This document shows, in pieces, positions 48,548 to 60,771 of a DNA stretch of 64,000 nt. The notes below the pieces were generated by a model. It did not search any database and had not been told where the DNA came from. It saw only the letters and a program-made list of their open reading frames with translations. Made by a program: the position numbers and the translations under genes. The stretch is from Dendrophyllia cribrosa (taxonomy: Eukaryota; Cnidaria; Anthozoa; Scleractinia; Dendrophylliidae), in assembly GCA_024195265.1 (NCBI GenBank), contig JAJLRJ010000009.1, positions 5,799,682-5,863,681 of the forward strand. Reading direction: 5' to 3'. The stretch's first letter is position 1, and each line of letters begins with the position of its first letter.

Positions 48548-51500
48548 ATGGCCGCAAAAGCGAAAAGTGTGGGGGGAACACAGCGAATTCTACAGAAGCT
48601 AAACAAAACGATAGCGGACGGTGAATACTACGAATCACATCAGCTTATACGGACGCTGTACTTTAGGTTTGTTTTCATTTTGTCTTCTTAGTAATTATTA
48701 CAAAGGAACACAGCTGAATAGTGAGTGTAAATGTATTGCCGTTCTCCTATGATGACGACGTTCATATATCGAAATGAACTTAGTTTTTCTCTTTCGAGAT
48801 GAATTTTCTTAAATTTTTGCTTTTGTACCTTTCCGAGTGATCGGTTAAGAGGGTGTCGTCTGTCAATTTTGCTGGAAGTCATTAGGTATTTCCTAACAGA
48901 CACCAATTATTGCAAATGATATTAAAAATTTATGTTTAAAAAATCAAGGTTACCGGCAAATTAGATGCTTACGTTTCATTTTTTATTCTCATACGGGTAT
49001 AACCATGTACAAAGCACCTATCAGCACTCCTGAAATCAAGTAATAATTAAACTAAGTTTAGTAAAACGAGTGCTACTGCTCACCCACACTCCCACACTCC
49101 CGAAGTCGAGTAATAATGGAACTAAGTTTAGTAAAAGGGCTAAATTATAGTTGATGACTTTGGGACTTGGTGAGCAGCATTTCAAGACGTATAAGAAGTG
49201 GCTGGGTATTGTGAAGTTTAGCCTCACATGTTGGTGCACGGGACAAAAGTTTTGTTTTATTGGAATTCTACTGTAACACATTATTCAATTTGCATCTGTA
49301 GTGACATACTTGTTACTGGTAGTTGTTATTTTATCTGAAAAATGCTGCAAAATTCACGTTGAATGTTGTGTGACTAAACGTCGATTTCATGCTCCATTAA
49401 CGCGGTTTCCAAGAACTGTATCACAGGTGCACAACAAGTAACATTTTACATTTCTGTTAATCATTTTTCATTTCTAGGTACATATCCCAAAACAGCTATG
49501 AGGATGCTATAGAGATTGTACATAATGGAGCTTGCTTATTCCTCAAACACAAACAGGTACATGTAATGATTCATGCTATGTCCTTGTATTGATGGCCGTC
49601 CCTACTATAGCGTATGACTTTTTTTGAGCAAAGCTAAGCATTTAGCAAAATGAGTCATTTAGAAGGACACATATCACATAGAGGACTGTCACCTGGGTAG
49701 AAAATTTGTTAGTTGCCTGGGAGTTAGGAATTTGACTTTATCTTCTCTCAAAATGTTAAAACCCCCTGGGCAGGGCTTGACTTTCAGGAAAAAACTTAGG
49801 GGCCAGCTGGCTCCTATGTTTTCAGTCTTGGTTGTCAGCACAAGTATTCTAGTTGCCAAACATTTTTGACGGCCCTTCGGGTTGTATATTTTCATACAAT
49901 TCAAGCAGAACATACAGGGGCTTCAATAAGTTTTTTAGCAAGCGGCTGTTTCTGTGAAGTAGGCGGCTGTGGCAAAGAAGGGGACGTAAGGCCCCTTTCC
50001 TCTAGGGGGTCTGCATGCACCCCCAGAAAATTTTGAAATCCAGGAGCTCAGAAATGGCATTTCCAGCATTCTGATTATCAACATCAGTAGCTGCACATCG
50101 CCAATTTAGAAGACATTTTTTTTCTGCAACGACTTGAATGATTTGAAGATGTGTGGCTTTAGCGATTCTGACATTAAACATAATAAATTTAATAAATGAA
50201 ATGCTTTTTTATGGTTTGTCTTCGTTTTGTTGTTACTTATTGTTGTTACTTATTGTACCATGTTTATTTCTCTTGTTCCTGGCTTCTTCCATGGTGTCTT
50301 GTTGATCATTAAAATATTATAAACTTTTCCAAGAATGAACGATACAACCTTTCCAACAGAAACAATTTATACAGACACCTCCAATCGACTTAGTAATCTT
50401 GTTAACTCATCTCTCTCATCTCTTTTGATCTCTTATTGAAATAGACAAAATATCACCTCCAGCTGCGCGCTTTCTAGTTGTGTCAGTCATTTTAATAGAG
50501 AACTATACATGACATACATCGGACTACGAGTACGAGATTGAGTACGAGTACAACTTTTAATCTTAGTTCGCGTGCTCTAGATAACCGTTTATCACTTCAA
50601 TTTGATACCTAAAGTCTCCTTAACCTTCTGGTCAGCAACAGAAAGGATCTACAACTCTGGCGATGTGACAAGTATTAAATTCAAAAGTCGTACTCATACT
50701 TAATCTCGTACTCAAAGCTCCCTAACAACACACGTGGAAAATCGGAAGAACGTAGTGAATGTGATCGAGGCAACATTTAGCACCAGTCTTTCTCCACTAT
50801 TCACCCAACATGGCGGACTGCAAAGGTCTTGCAGTTGTTATTGCGTTGGCGAGTGTTAAATAAAACTGAGAATTCATAAAATATCCAAGGTCCAAAACGG
50901 AGCAGAACATACAAGAAAAGGTTTCTTGATATTCTTGTTGATTTATTATATTAAAATAAATTAAAACGGATCGAAGTGAACCGGTGAGAATCATGAAATT
51001 TATCAAAAAAGTAGGCGGCGATAACTCGGAAAGTAGCCGGCGGAATTCGCCGGTTGCCGGCTTCTAATGAAATCCCTGACATAACTATATTACTTTTCTA
51101 CACAGGCTCAACTAAATAGGTCCTGCTTTATTCACTGACAATCAACATTGAAATTCATGAAGTTACATGTAGCTTTGTGAAAGATTTCGTACAAGCGACT
51201 GCACAGGTTTTGAAAATAATTGACCTGAGTTTCTCATGAGCTATGCGTGTGAAACTGTAAAATAATTTCAATTCGCATGCTATGGGAATTTTATATCTGG
51301 CCCTTGGATAATTTTTAAATGACATGTTTTGCAAAACCACTCTTCTTTGTAATTTTCGTACAAACTTTTGATGCAAAATATTTTTCACTGGTTGCAGCGA
51401 ATGAAAGCTACATGCACAATACGCAGTCCGATTTGTTCAATCACTGGTAACACATTACAAAATTGTAAGAACATATTTATAAATCTGCCGCAGTCCAACA

Positions 51501-54500
51501 CATTTTGATAAGTTGGACTGGGCCGGGTCGAAAAATCATAGCATGTATTAGAATTGCCCTTCGCGCTTTACTGAGTCTGATGCTTGACAGCCAGCGATGC
51601 GAAGTGGTAAACAAACTTGCAAATATTTAAAAGCACCGGGGCTATTTTCATTCAAAATACACTTAATGAAATTGAACCAAAAAAAGTTAACTTTATATCA
51701 ATCTACAGTGCATCTATGTTCTACTCTATAACTTATTGATATCGTAACACTGATAGGATGAATATACTCAATCGAGTCCGATCCTACGGCCATGGCCACA
51801 GCCACAGCCAGACACTCTCACAGGCTAGGCAAAATCTGATATTGACATTACGGTTTTACAGTTACGACATTTACAGTTACAGTTACAGTTGTTTTCAGTT
51901 TTATGAATAGCATTAGCGACAACTATTTTATTTGTTTCACATATTCTTTAGGTACTACAGTTGCTAAAATGAAAATTAAGACTGCAAAAATTACAAAGCT
52001 GTGATTGTATTGTTGAGAAAACATGGCACACACAGTCACTATTGGAGTATCGCCTCACTATAAATTGAATCAAATTTCCAATCCTGTTCATCTTTTGGAA
52101 AGCTACAAATTTAATATAATAATGCAATTATTCTTGAATTCAAAAACCTATTGTATACACTTTCAAACAGTAAAATGTGTATTTTTTTTGCAAAAATCTA
52201 ATTATAGAAACAAATGTCGCTTTAGGAAAGATTGCGTGACAAGCTCAAAGAGAGTCTGTGTCGATCGGGTTTCAACTTACATTCAGAAGAATACTTTTGA
52301 TCGCTACATACCTGAAAATGAGAAAGACCAATGTATATTCTTCTGTTAAACTAAGAAAGTAAAAAAAATTCTAAATAAAAATATTTCAGTGGCCAAACTG
52401 GCGACCACGAGCGAAAAGTAAGTCGCCAGCGGATCAAATCCAGTCACATTGGTGACCCCACAGGTCGCAACGTCGAGCCCTGCTGGGTCTGCCACTCCCC
52501 CCCCCTCTCCCCCCAACCCAATTTGTTTAACCTTTCAGTGTTAATAGTCATTTCCAATGTGAACTTAGGCTAAGCATAATACTGGTATGTTAATCTGTAG
52601 CTGTTTTGCTTTTTTGCAGGAAGGAAGTGGTAACGACCTAGCTTTGTTAATGCTCGAGTGTTTCCGAAAAGCACAGATTCCTGTTGGAGATGATGCCCTT
52701 GAAAAGATTAGGAGTATATTTGAACTTTATGAGCCAGGCTCATTTGGCAGATATGAGTTTATTAGAGAGGCAATAAAGTAAGTAAAAAGTATTTGATTTG
52801 CAACTAATTAAATAAGGTACCTTATTTAATGCATTTAAATGTAATTATATGGAGTTATCAATAAGGAGTGTCAGTAATCACACTTTGGTCATTATAAGAA
52901 AGTATTGGTACTGCTCAGTAGCTTTCATTTGAATGGTGACACTTGTAGGATTTCACCTACAGACTCAAAAGTTAGATTTACCTTTGTACATCAAGATAAA
53001 CAGTACCACAGGAAAGTTCTGCTTAATAGCTTTGATTTGAATTGTCACACTAAAGGATTTCATTCACAGACTCAAATGTTGACAGTTCCCACAACTTCAA
53101 AGAATTTTCCCATTATTTTCTTGCAACTCAAGCAAAGCAACATTATGTTGATTTCTTTTGTTAAAGACAAACAGGAGAAATTATAAGTGACATGCTTGGC
53201 ACCTATATCTATGTCAATGATGATGTGAATCCAGGCAAGAATGCAAAATCATCAAAAATGACATTGACAATATTTTCCACCCACCAATAAATTATCAAAA
53301 TATTTATTGAAGTTTTAAATTTCAGATGGACAACAGATACAGACCCATCTCTAAAATATGGACACCCTGAACTGCATCTTCTTTGTGCACATAGATTTTG
53401 GAAAGGTGAGATCTTTTTACTTTTTTACCTAGTAATACACTGTAAAAAAAAACACAGCAGATATGCTGCAGATAAGCAATAGATAAGCTTGGTAACTACA
53501 CACATTTCTTGAGCATGACGTTGTGTTTCTATTACTAAGGTCAACCAAGATGGTTGCTTGTTTACAGACTCATCTCCTTGGCTTCTTTTAATTGTTTTGG
53601 GTGTTCCTTCACTGCTTAAAGCTTCAAAATATCTGATAAAGATAGTGAGCACTGTTTCAACATAATGCTGTTATTTGCATTTTCTGCATTCAATGCAGAT
53701 CTTTTGTTCAATTTAAGTTTTGGTCTCTGAGGCGCGTTGCGAGAGAAAAAAAGAGTTATTTTCTAAATTATCGTAAAATTATCAAAAAGGAGAGTGGACT
53801 TATACATCAAAACCTATTGTACATGTTCTTGCACAAAAACCACACCCGGATTCTTGGCAGAAATGTTTGGTAAAACGTTGTTGCTTATCTGCTGGTTTAT
53901 GTATGGTGTATTGAAAACTTAAGTCATTTTTAAAGGTACATGTAAGTCACAACAGTTTTGCTCTATCTATTTACTTTTTCTCTCGTTACAAAATGTGTAA
54001 AACAGTTACTGCACTATTCTTTTGAAGACTAGAAGACTTTGAGACTCAAAGTTATTATTAGATAGTATTATTAGGGAACTTTAATTTGGACTACAAGTAC
54101 GAGATTGGGTATGAGTAAGACTTTTTAAACCTAGTTTGTGTGCTCTAGTCTAGATAACCATTTATAGCACCAATTTTATACCTAGAGTCTCCTTATCTTC
54201 TGGTTAGCAACAGTAAGGACCAACAGCTCTGGGGATGTGACTGGCTTGAAATTCAAAAGTTGACCTTGTATTCAATCTTTCACTCATACTCAAATCTAAA
54301 CCTCCACATATATATATTGCTATTGTTCTAAAATTTATACCTAATTTTAGCTTGAATTTGTGTAAAAATTGCTCAGCATATGAGAGGTATTTATCAATGG
54401 TTTTATTTTATCATGTTCCTGGTTTCCTTTTTTTTTTCACAGAAAAAAATTTCAGTGATTCACAGTATCACTTTTTGTTTACATCTGATGGACAGCAATG

Positions 54501-57500
54501 TGCAGCCATGCTGATAGAAAATGCTACAACACAGGGATTCCCTGGAGAGGCTGATTTATTTGTTGCACAAGCAGTTTTACAGTATGTCTAATTTTCCTCT
54601 GCTAGATTTCAAGTATCTAGTGTATTGACTTTTATCTTATGTTTTAATCTAGTTAAATTCTATTTATTTATAATATAACTGTGTTTCATGTACATGTACA
54701 TCCAAAAATCCTAAAATGTCCAACTAATTTTACATTCTTCTTTGACATAGCACCCCTCATTTTTTTGGACATTTCTGACATGAGTTACTTGTTACCTAGC
54801 TGTTGCAAATGTTTCATAAAAATCATTGTTAGAAGATTTTTGTGCGAACGTCCTTTAGTGAAAATTCCAGATGAAATTGTACATGCAAAGACAGTAAAAT
54901 GATCTTATACCACATTTCTAAAAGTAATTTATGATCGCTGCTTAAATCTATTCTTTAAAGTCACCAAAAGACCTTTCAATGTTAAAATGTTTCGACCTGT
55001 TCTACTGCCTCAAAGTCATTATTATAATTTAATATCTTTCTTTTTCAGGTTTCTTTGTTTACAGAACATCATGACAGCCAATGTAGTGTTCTTCAAGTAT
55101 ACAGCCCAACATCCTGACTTCTCTGGGCTGGGACCTCCATATCAAAAACCTCTTCTTAATTTTGTTTGGTTCTTGCTACTAGTTATAGAGAGGTATGAAC
55201 CATTGTTAACAAATGAAGTCAACAAATCAAATTATTTATTATTCATGAAGCATGGCTCACAAGAAGGTCACAATGACATAATGGCAAGGTTATGCAAACC
55301 TTGTTCGCCAATGTTTTGTGTCACCAGTGTGAACAACACAATGATGTACCAAGGTGCCAAAAATTAAAATTCAGGAAAAATCCCAAATTTCATTTTGTAA
55401 AATACCGTAAACTACTGCTTATAAACCCCCCCCCCCCCCCCCCCCCCCCCGCTTATAGGCGCTTATAGGCCCATCTACCTGTAAGCTAAACAAAAAAAAA
55501 TACATCCGATTATAACCCCCCCCCAACCCCCCCTGGATATAAGCCCCCCTCTAGTTTTAAAAGCAGGAAGACTCACTGCTGTGAACTAGACATTACAACT
55601 TTTAATAATTACATAGCAAAGATGAACTTCAAGGGAAAAGTCTGAGCTTCCGTTTTTTTGCATTCCAGTTAAGTTCGTGTTGTTAGTTTTGATTTTGTTC
55701 CAAATATTGAAATGAATTTGATTTATTATGACATCTTAAAGCTTAACTAGAAACCAGTAAATGAAAAACGTATTTCAATCAACACTGCTGTAGCTCGTTT
55801 TGAAACGTTTTTTTTTTTTATTCCGGTTATAAGCCCCTTCGGATATGTTGTGGTTTAATTTTTGTTTTGGTTTGAAAATTTTCAAACCAGTTTAATTTTT
55901 ATTTTCCTTTGTCTCAGATTCATTATCATAATCTAAGACAAAGGAAAACAAAAATCAAACTGGTTTGAAAATTTTTAAACCAAAGAAAAAATTGAACCAC
56001 AACAGATATAAGCCTCCCGTTTATAAGCTCCCCCTGTTTATAATCCCATCTAAAACCCCTTACGAAGTTGTATAAGCCCAAGGCTAATAAGCAGTAGTTT
56101 ACAGTATTGAAAAACAAATGGTACCATGCAAAAGTACTGCTGAAGAGGTTTCATTTGTAGTTACACCATGAGATTTCTTCAACAGACTCAAAAGTGTAAA
56201 AGTTATGTAAAAGTTTGAACTACACTACATGTGTCCATAATTGACTCTGCAAGCGAAAGGGTTAAATAGTATGATGAAGTTCATTTTGTAATGTCTTGCG
56301 GTTCAAAATTTAAGACATTTCATCAACAGTACTTCTTTAAGACAGGCAGTTGCTGTTTGGTTGAGAACAGAGAGAGATGATGCATATGAAAATCTAAGCT
56401 GTATAAGCCACATATTGTTACCCAGGTTCAACAATTTAAAATAGTTCCACATCTTTTTTTTTTACAGAAAAGGCAGTCTAAGTCAGTTTACAGTGCTGTG
56501 TGAAAAATATCAACTTTCCATTGAAAGAGATCCAGTGTACAAGGAGGTAAGCCGAGTCTGGTGTTTAAGACACTTCGCTTAATAGCTATATTGCAAACAA
56601 CGATTTTTGGCCTTGAAGCGTATTTCACATTGGAAAACAAACATCAATTTATTTTATATTTCACCGAGTTTGTGAAAAATGTCCAAGGTTTTATTTTTAA
56701 CCTGTTTCCAGCTTTGGGCATATGCCATAAACTAGGTGAAGTATGAAATAAATCGAATGTAGTCAACCATCCATCTCCTCTAAAAGATAAATGAGCAATT
56801 TATAGTGGGAGTAATATGGGAGCAGGGGTTTCAATAAGAATTGAAGTAGACAAGGGGCCGTAAGGCCCCATCCCTCTAGGGTGGTTTGGTAACTGGCAGT
56901 GAGAGGCGAAGTAGGCGGCGAAACCCCTGTGGGAGGCCGCGTTTGAGTGGGTAGAGGCACTGACTTGTCATCCAGAGGCCCCATTTTCAAGTCTGCCTCT
57001 CTGATCGCCAGCTGGTTTTGTAACATGGTAGTCTCCTGTTTAAATCCTTGACCACACTATGTAAATAGCCAACTTGTTAGCCTCCCACCAGTTGGTATTC
57101 TTAACAATGTTTAGTTTGGATATTTATTTCAATGATTTATAGTGTCCCCAATGAGCAATGCAGTGCTAAATACTTTGACATTTTTTTTTGTATTTTACAC
57201 TCTTTATTGAATTTATACACTGAACTTACATTAATGACCACTATTAATTTAAACCTAAAAATTAATGCTAATTACAGCTACTAATAATATACGTGAAAAA
57301 AATACTCAATTCTGATTGCAAAAAGTGTAACACCAGTGCAAATTACAAATCAAAAACAAAAAGGATACAAAAATGTTTTTCAAAATTTTTTTGCAAAAAA
57401 AAAAATTTGCCAAAAGAAATTGATTCAAATTTTTTCACGTATAATTATTAATAAGTAATCATATGGTTTTCTCGTTCAATTTGGGATTAATTTGCACTTG

Positions 57501-58063
57501 TGAGTTTTTCTAAAAGCTAAAATTGCACTTGCCGAAGCGGCTCGTGCAATTTGAGCTTTTTGAAAAACTCACTTGTGCAAGTTAATCCCAAATTGAACTC
57601 GAAACCTTATGATTACCTATACTTATTAGTGAAAAAAAAACTAATGAAACTAAATGTACTTTGACACTTAAATAAAATGATCTTTTTTACTAGATCAGTT
57701 GCTTAATGCTACAGAAACCAGGTTAAGCTGTGGAAGTTGTGGACAGTCGGCTCTTGAAGACTTAACCTCGATGAATAATAACCATCTTTCCATAATACTT
57801 TGTGTTGCAGTATTTAGATAAGATTGCACAGCTGTTCTTTGGTGTTCCTCCAAAACCATCTAATAACGGCATGATGGGTGGAATTATAGGTGAGCACTTC
57901 AAGCAATATCTCTTATGAAAATAACCCACCACAGGGGAACAAAAGGTTAACCAATGAATTTTTTTCTCCAGGTGACTTGATGCAGTCTTTGATGGGTGGC
58001 GATCCAGACAGCAGTGCGTCAGCTTCAAACTCAACAGTTATAGAATCAGAAGAAGTGGACTAA
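48548..58063 (+). CDS. GET4: GET4 (TRC35), tail-anchored protein targeting factor
   Basis: Nine exons join in phase to 322 codons (human 327): 48548-48666, 49478-49556, 52620-52777, 53326-53405, 54443-54581, 55049-55192, 56468-56546, 57811-57889, 57972-58063. Landmarks match GET4 in order: YYESHQLIRTLYFR, AIEIVHNGACLFLKH, LALLMLECF, YGHPELHLLCAHRFWK, YHFLFTSDGQQCAAML, EADLFVAQAVLQFLCL, PLLNFVWFLLLVIER, FTVLCEKYQ, YLDKIAQLFFGVPP, LMQSLMGG, with an acidic C-terminus ESEEVD. The protein is an all-helical cytosolic scaffold that pairs with UBL4A/Get5 and BAG6 to hand tail-anchored proteins to the GET3 ATPase. The start is the first ATG giving the MAAKAKS opening. Introns 2, 6 and 7 carry transposons. 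Transcribed divergently from DPH7. Confidence 0.93.
49771..52482. mobile_element. hAT-like element with CAGGGCT ends, containing a nested element
   Basis: Ends CAGGGCTTGAC and GTCGAGCCCTG are inverted and flanked by CTGGG (49,766-49,770; 52,483-52,487). It holds the 49,915-51,078 element. No transposase frame was recognised in about 1.5 kb of remaining sequence. Lies wholly in GET4 intron 2. Confidence 0.5.
49915..51078. mobile_element. nested hAT-like element with 5-bp duplication
   Basis: Ends CAGGGGCTTCAATAAG and inverted TTCTAATGAAATCCCTG, flanked by ACATA on both sides (49,910-49,914; 51,079-51,083). Both ends contain GTAGGCGGC-like motifs; the left end has GTAAGGCCCC...CCTCTAGGG. The 107-bp element at 56,823 is a deletion-type relative. 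1,164 bp. Confidence 0.7.
52905..53090 (+). mobile_element. two partial MITE family A fragments
   Basis: Fragments at about 52,909-52,985 and 53,010-53,090 each contain the TTTGAATGGT(G)ACAC...GGATTTC...CAGACTCAAA block of family A, so part of the family is tandemly repeated here. In GET4 intron 3. Confidence 0.5.
54982..55048. other. GET4 intron 5 acceptor zone
   Basis: The polypyrimidine tract TTTCTTTTTCAG precedes exon 6. No repeat is seen here. Confidence 0.4.
55405..56104. mobile_element. TA-flanked transposon with TATAAGCCCC motifs
   Basis: Ends CCGTAAACTACTGCTTAT and inverted ATAAGCAGTAGTTTACAG with TA on each side; removing it restores the family A sequence. Several TTATAAGCCCC units and a C run of about 22 lie near the left end. 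Family B copy 4 is nested inside. About 700 bp. Confidence 0.7.
55846..56004. mobile_element. MITE family B copy 4, nested
   Basis: 159-bp near-palindrome, ends TGTTGTGGTTTAAT / inverted, flanked by GATA on both sides (55,842-55,845; 56,005-56,008). A third level of nesting (B inside the TA element inside family A). Confidence 0.85.
56823..56929. mobile_element. 107-bp MITE related to the 49,915 element
   Basis: Ends CAGGGGTTTCAATAAG and GGCGAAACCCCTG, flanked by TGGGAG on both sides (6-bp duplication). The interior keeps the GTAAGGCCCC...CCCTCTAGGG block of the larger element. Confidence 0.8.
56936..57130 (+). mobile_element. tRNA-derived SINE, second family
   Basis: The head has a tRNA-like A-box region (GTTTGAGTGGGTAGAGGCA), an anticodon-like ACTTGTCATCCAGAGG and a decayed B box (TTTTCAAGTCTG). 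The body has TAAATAGCCAACTTGTTAGC, CTCCCACCAGTTGG and TTCTTAACAATGTTTAGTTT. Borders approximate. In GET4 intron 7. Confidence 0.55.
57703..57766 (+). mobile_element. 5'-truncated copy of the 843-1,151 SINE
   Basis: AATGCTACAGAAACCAGGTT, AGTTGTGGACAGTCGGC and TTGAAGACTTAACCT match the 3' part of the full-length SINE at 843. Confidence 0.65.
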
Positions 58064-58287
58064 TAGCATCAAACAAATTTTTATACCATGGATAGTTGAT
58101 GAAGAAAGGCCCGCCCTGCAGCTGGTCTTGGAAGATGCTGGCATGCCATAAATTTTTGGACTGAGGGGCATGTGGTGCAGGGTACTGATGGCACTATTTG
58201 TCAAGCCAGTATGTTGGGTTGTGCACTCAGGTGTTTTGCCAATAGATATCTTGGCCCATATATCTTACTGAAGAGTCCTTCATGAGA

Positions 58288-58293
58288 AATAAA
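58288..58293 (+). terminator. poly(A) signal of GET4
   Basis: AATAAA 224 nt after the stop codon, the first on the plus strand. Motif-based. Confidence 0.55.
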
Positions 58294-58696
58294 CATTCAA
58301 TCATAGCTTTGTTAGCTTGGCAAAACACACAGCCATGATCTGCAGCCCCACCGTGCTTCTCAGCAAAATGGCACCTGAGGCATGAGCCAGAAATTCCAAA
58401 GACTGGATAACAGTAAAAATATGGAATTTGCCAGCTTGTTGCATTTCATTAATAGCCTTTGTTGTGACACTTTCATCAAAGCTTATAGCCTGGATGGTCT
58501 ATCCAATTTTATGAACATTAAGTTCACTAGAAAGCCTTTTCTTGTCGTCTTTACCTTCTTAACCATTGTAGAAAATGTAGATTTATCTGGGTTATTGCTG
58601 TCAAAATCTCAAATGAAAGCAGAACTTTTTCAATGAAGCAGACTTAATCGCTGATAAAAATTCCAAAAATGCTTGTTTTCTTTTGGTATCCCTTAA

Positions 58697-59234
58697 AGTG
58701 CCCCTATGATCAAATTTTTTATTTTCATTTTTTTACATTTTCGTGTACAATTAGACTTTCTTACTCATCTTGCCAAATTTCCATTTATTACGAACATCAG
58801 AAGTCATTTTACTTTAACATTTATTTCCAGGAATTTACGGCCGCCATTAATCAACCTTGTTCCAAGGCTTGGTTGCGAATGGGAGAAAGTGACGTCAAAG
58901 ACTCAAACATACCTCACGGGTTGAAATTATAATAACAATAAGTATTGAAAATCACGCGAAAAGCAACAAAAACTTTCGACTTGTTCTTCGTGCAATTTTC
59001 TATGCTGATTGTTATTATAATTTAAACCCGTGAGGTATGTTTGAGTTTCCATTCGCAACCAAGCCTTGGAACACGGTTGATTAATGGCGGCCGTAAATTC
59101 TCGGAAATAAATGTTAAAATAAAATGACTTCTGATGTTCGTAATGAATTGAAATTTGGCAAGATGAGTAAGAAAGTCTAATAGTACACGAAAATGTAAAA
59201 AAATGAAAATCAAAAATTTGATCATAGGGGCACT
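58697..59234. mobile_element. TTAA-flanked foldback element, 538 bp
   Basis: Ends AGTGCCCCTATGATCAAAT / inverted, with TTAA at both sides (58,693-58,696; 59,235-59,238). Arms match over about 240 bp to the centre (CATACCTCACGGGTT / inverted); the right arm lacks about 20 bp containing GTGACGTCAAAG. Open frames inside are by-products of the palindrome, not genes. Confidence 0.85.
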
Positions 59235-59415
59235 TTAAGGGGAAACATAACTAGAGTGCCGCCCCATATCACAAGATTATGCTACCTTATAGTGTTTCTT
59301 ATTTCAAATTTTCTGACAAGTGCTCTTGTCACATTTATTCAAGGCTGTGCTCTTAGAAGAATCACAGGGAGACCGAAGGCTCCCAACTATGATTTTTGGG
59401 GTTCACGACACTTAA

Positions 59416-59579
59416 AGGCCCATGTTCACCCAATCTGCTTTGCGCGCCATGGCTGATTTTCGCACAGATGGAAAATCGAAAAATCGACGTGCCAGCCAAT
59501 CATAACGCTACATTAAACAATTGAACCGTTTCAAAACAAAAACACAAGCGCGCAAAGCAGATTGGGTGAACATGGGCCT
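59416..59579. mobile_element. TTAA-flanked MITE, 164 bp
   Basis: Ends AGGCCCATGTTCACCCAATC / inverted, continuing through TGCTTTGCGCGC, with TTAA at both sides (59,412-59,415; 59,580-59,583). Confidence 0.85.
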
Positions 59580-60295
59580 TTAAGCTTTATGCAAAAAGTA
59601 AGTTTTTTAGTCACCTGAAGACATTAGTTCGTAGCCTGAAGCCCGCATGCACTGCTAGACCACAGCTCTGACCTATACAGGCAAGGCTCCATGTGCAGAT
59701 TTCCCTTGGTTTGTCATGTGCGCCTTCCTTTGCAACCCAAAGATTGTCTGCACATTAGGCTACAAAAAAAGTGAAACTTGTTATCGTCAATATAATTATA
59801 ATTTATTGTAGTTGGTATAGTGTGGGGGCAAGTCGCCATGTCTACGTGGTTTAGTGATTTTTTTTTTTTCAATTTTTCAAAACACATGGGATTAGAGCTT
59901 GAAAATTTAGCATCACTTTTTCAAGTTGCAATCCATATCCATTCTGGCATGTAAAGCCAAAGATACTGATTAATAATTTTAGTCAGCGCACTGATATTGT
60001 TTACAAAACAGGACCATTATTTTGGGAGAGGCTGTACCTTTCCAAACAAGCTCAGTGATTGGTTAACGAAACAATAGGTTAAACAACACAAACAATAGCC
60101 CTAGACCTAAACACAATAGAAGCTACAGTACTACGGGGCCAATAAAAATAGAGGTCTGGAAGAGCTACAGTACTACTCATTATTTTGGGGGTTCCTTTCA
60201 GACAAATGTGTCTTTTGACTTTTCAAAGTTTGTGGATGAAAACTTGCAATCATTCAATTGAAATCTCCCAAGCATTGCTTTTACAACACTTCTGT

Positions 60296-60372
60296 TTTTC
60301 AGTATTTTACAATAAAGTTTGGGATTTTTCTCGAATTTTGACTTTGGTGACTCTTGGAAGTTTAAGTGTCAA
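60296..60372 (-). mobile_element. MITE family A copy 9, partial
   Basis: Minus-oriented fragment: GTTTTTCAGTATTTTACAA, GGGATTTTTCTCGAATTTTG, GGTGACTCTTGGAAGTTTAA. The right part of the family is missing. Confidence 0.6.
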
Positions 60373-60771
60373 TCAGTCCTATTATTGTTAGTGAACCCAT
60401 TTGCCTCACAGTTAGAGTCACTCCTTAAGCATAAAATTTTATGAGTAACAAAGAGATTGCTGTAACTTGTGCCATTTTACTTACACAAAGAACAAAGGTA
60501 CAGAATCAAGTGATAGTCATATTTTGAAAAGAAAAATGTAAATAAATTATGCATTGGAAATTTAAGAGAAAATTAGTTTTTTTTTGTGTGTGTGTCTTTT
60601 TAGGGAAGAGGTTGGGGGGAGGTGGGCACAATGGCGATCCTCACGATCGAGGTGGGTTGTCCATGTTTATCATAACTAATGGAACCTCAGGTGCATACCC
60701 AGTCTTTTTACAAGGGGGTTAGGGCCTCCATCTTGTCTGAAATCAGTCGCTCGAGAAAGTTCAGTTACACA

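Larger units (their letters stand above)
55352..56266 (+). mobile_element. MITE family A copy 8, split by a TA element
   Basis: The left part (55,352-55,404; CAGGAAAAATCCCAAATTTC) and right part (56,105-56,266; TTGAAAAACAAATGGTACC to GCGAAAGGGTTAA) are one copy interrupted by the 55,405-56,104 element. In GET4 intron 6. Confidence 0.75.

Noticed and set aside
58669..59225. Matching open frames of 67-87 codons on both strands (NQPCSKAWLRMG-like / NRVPRLGCEW-like)
   Set aside because: They lie in the arms of a TTAA foldback element, so the same non-coding sequence is read from each strand. No family resemblance.
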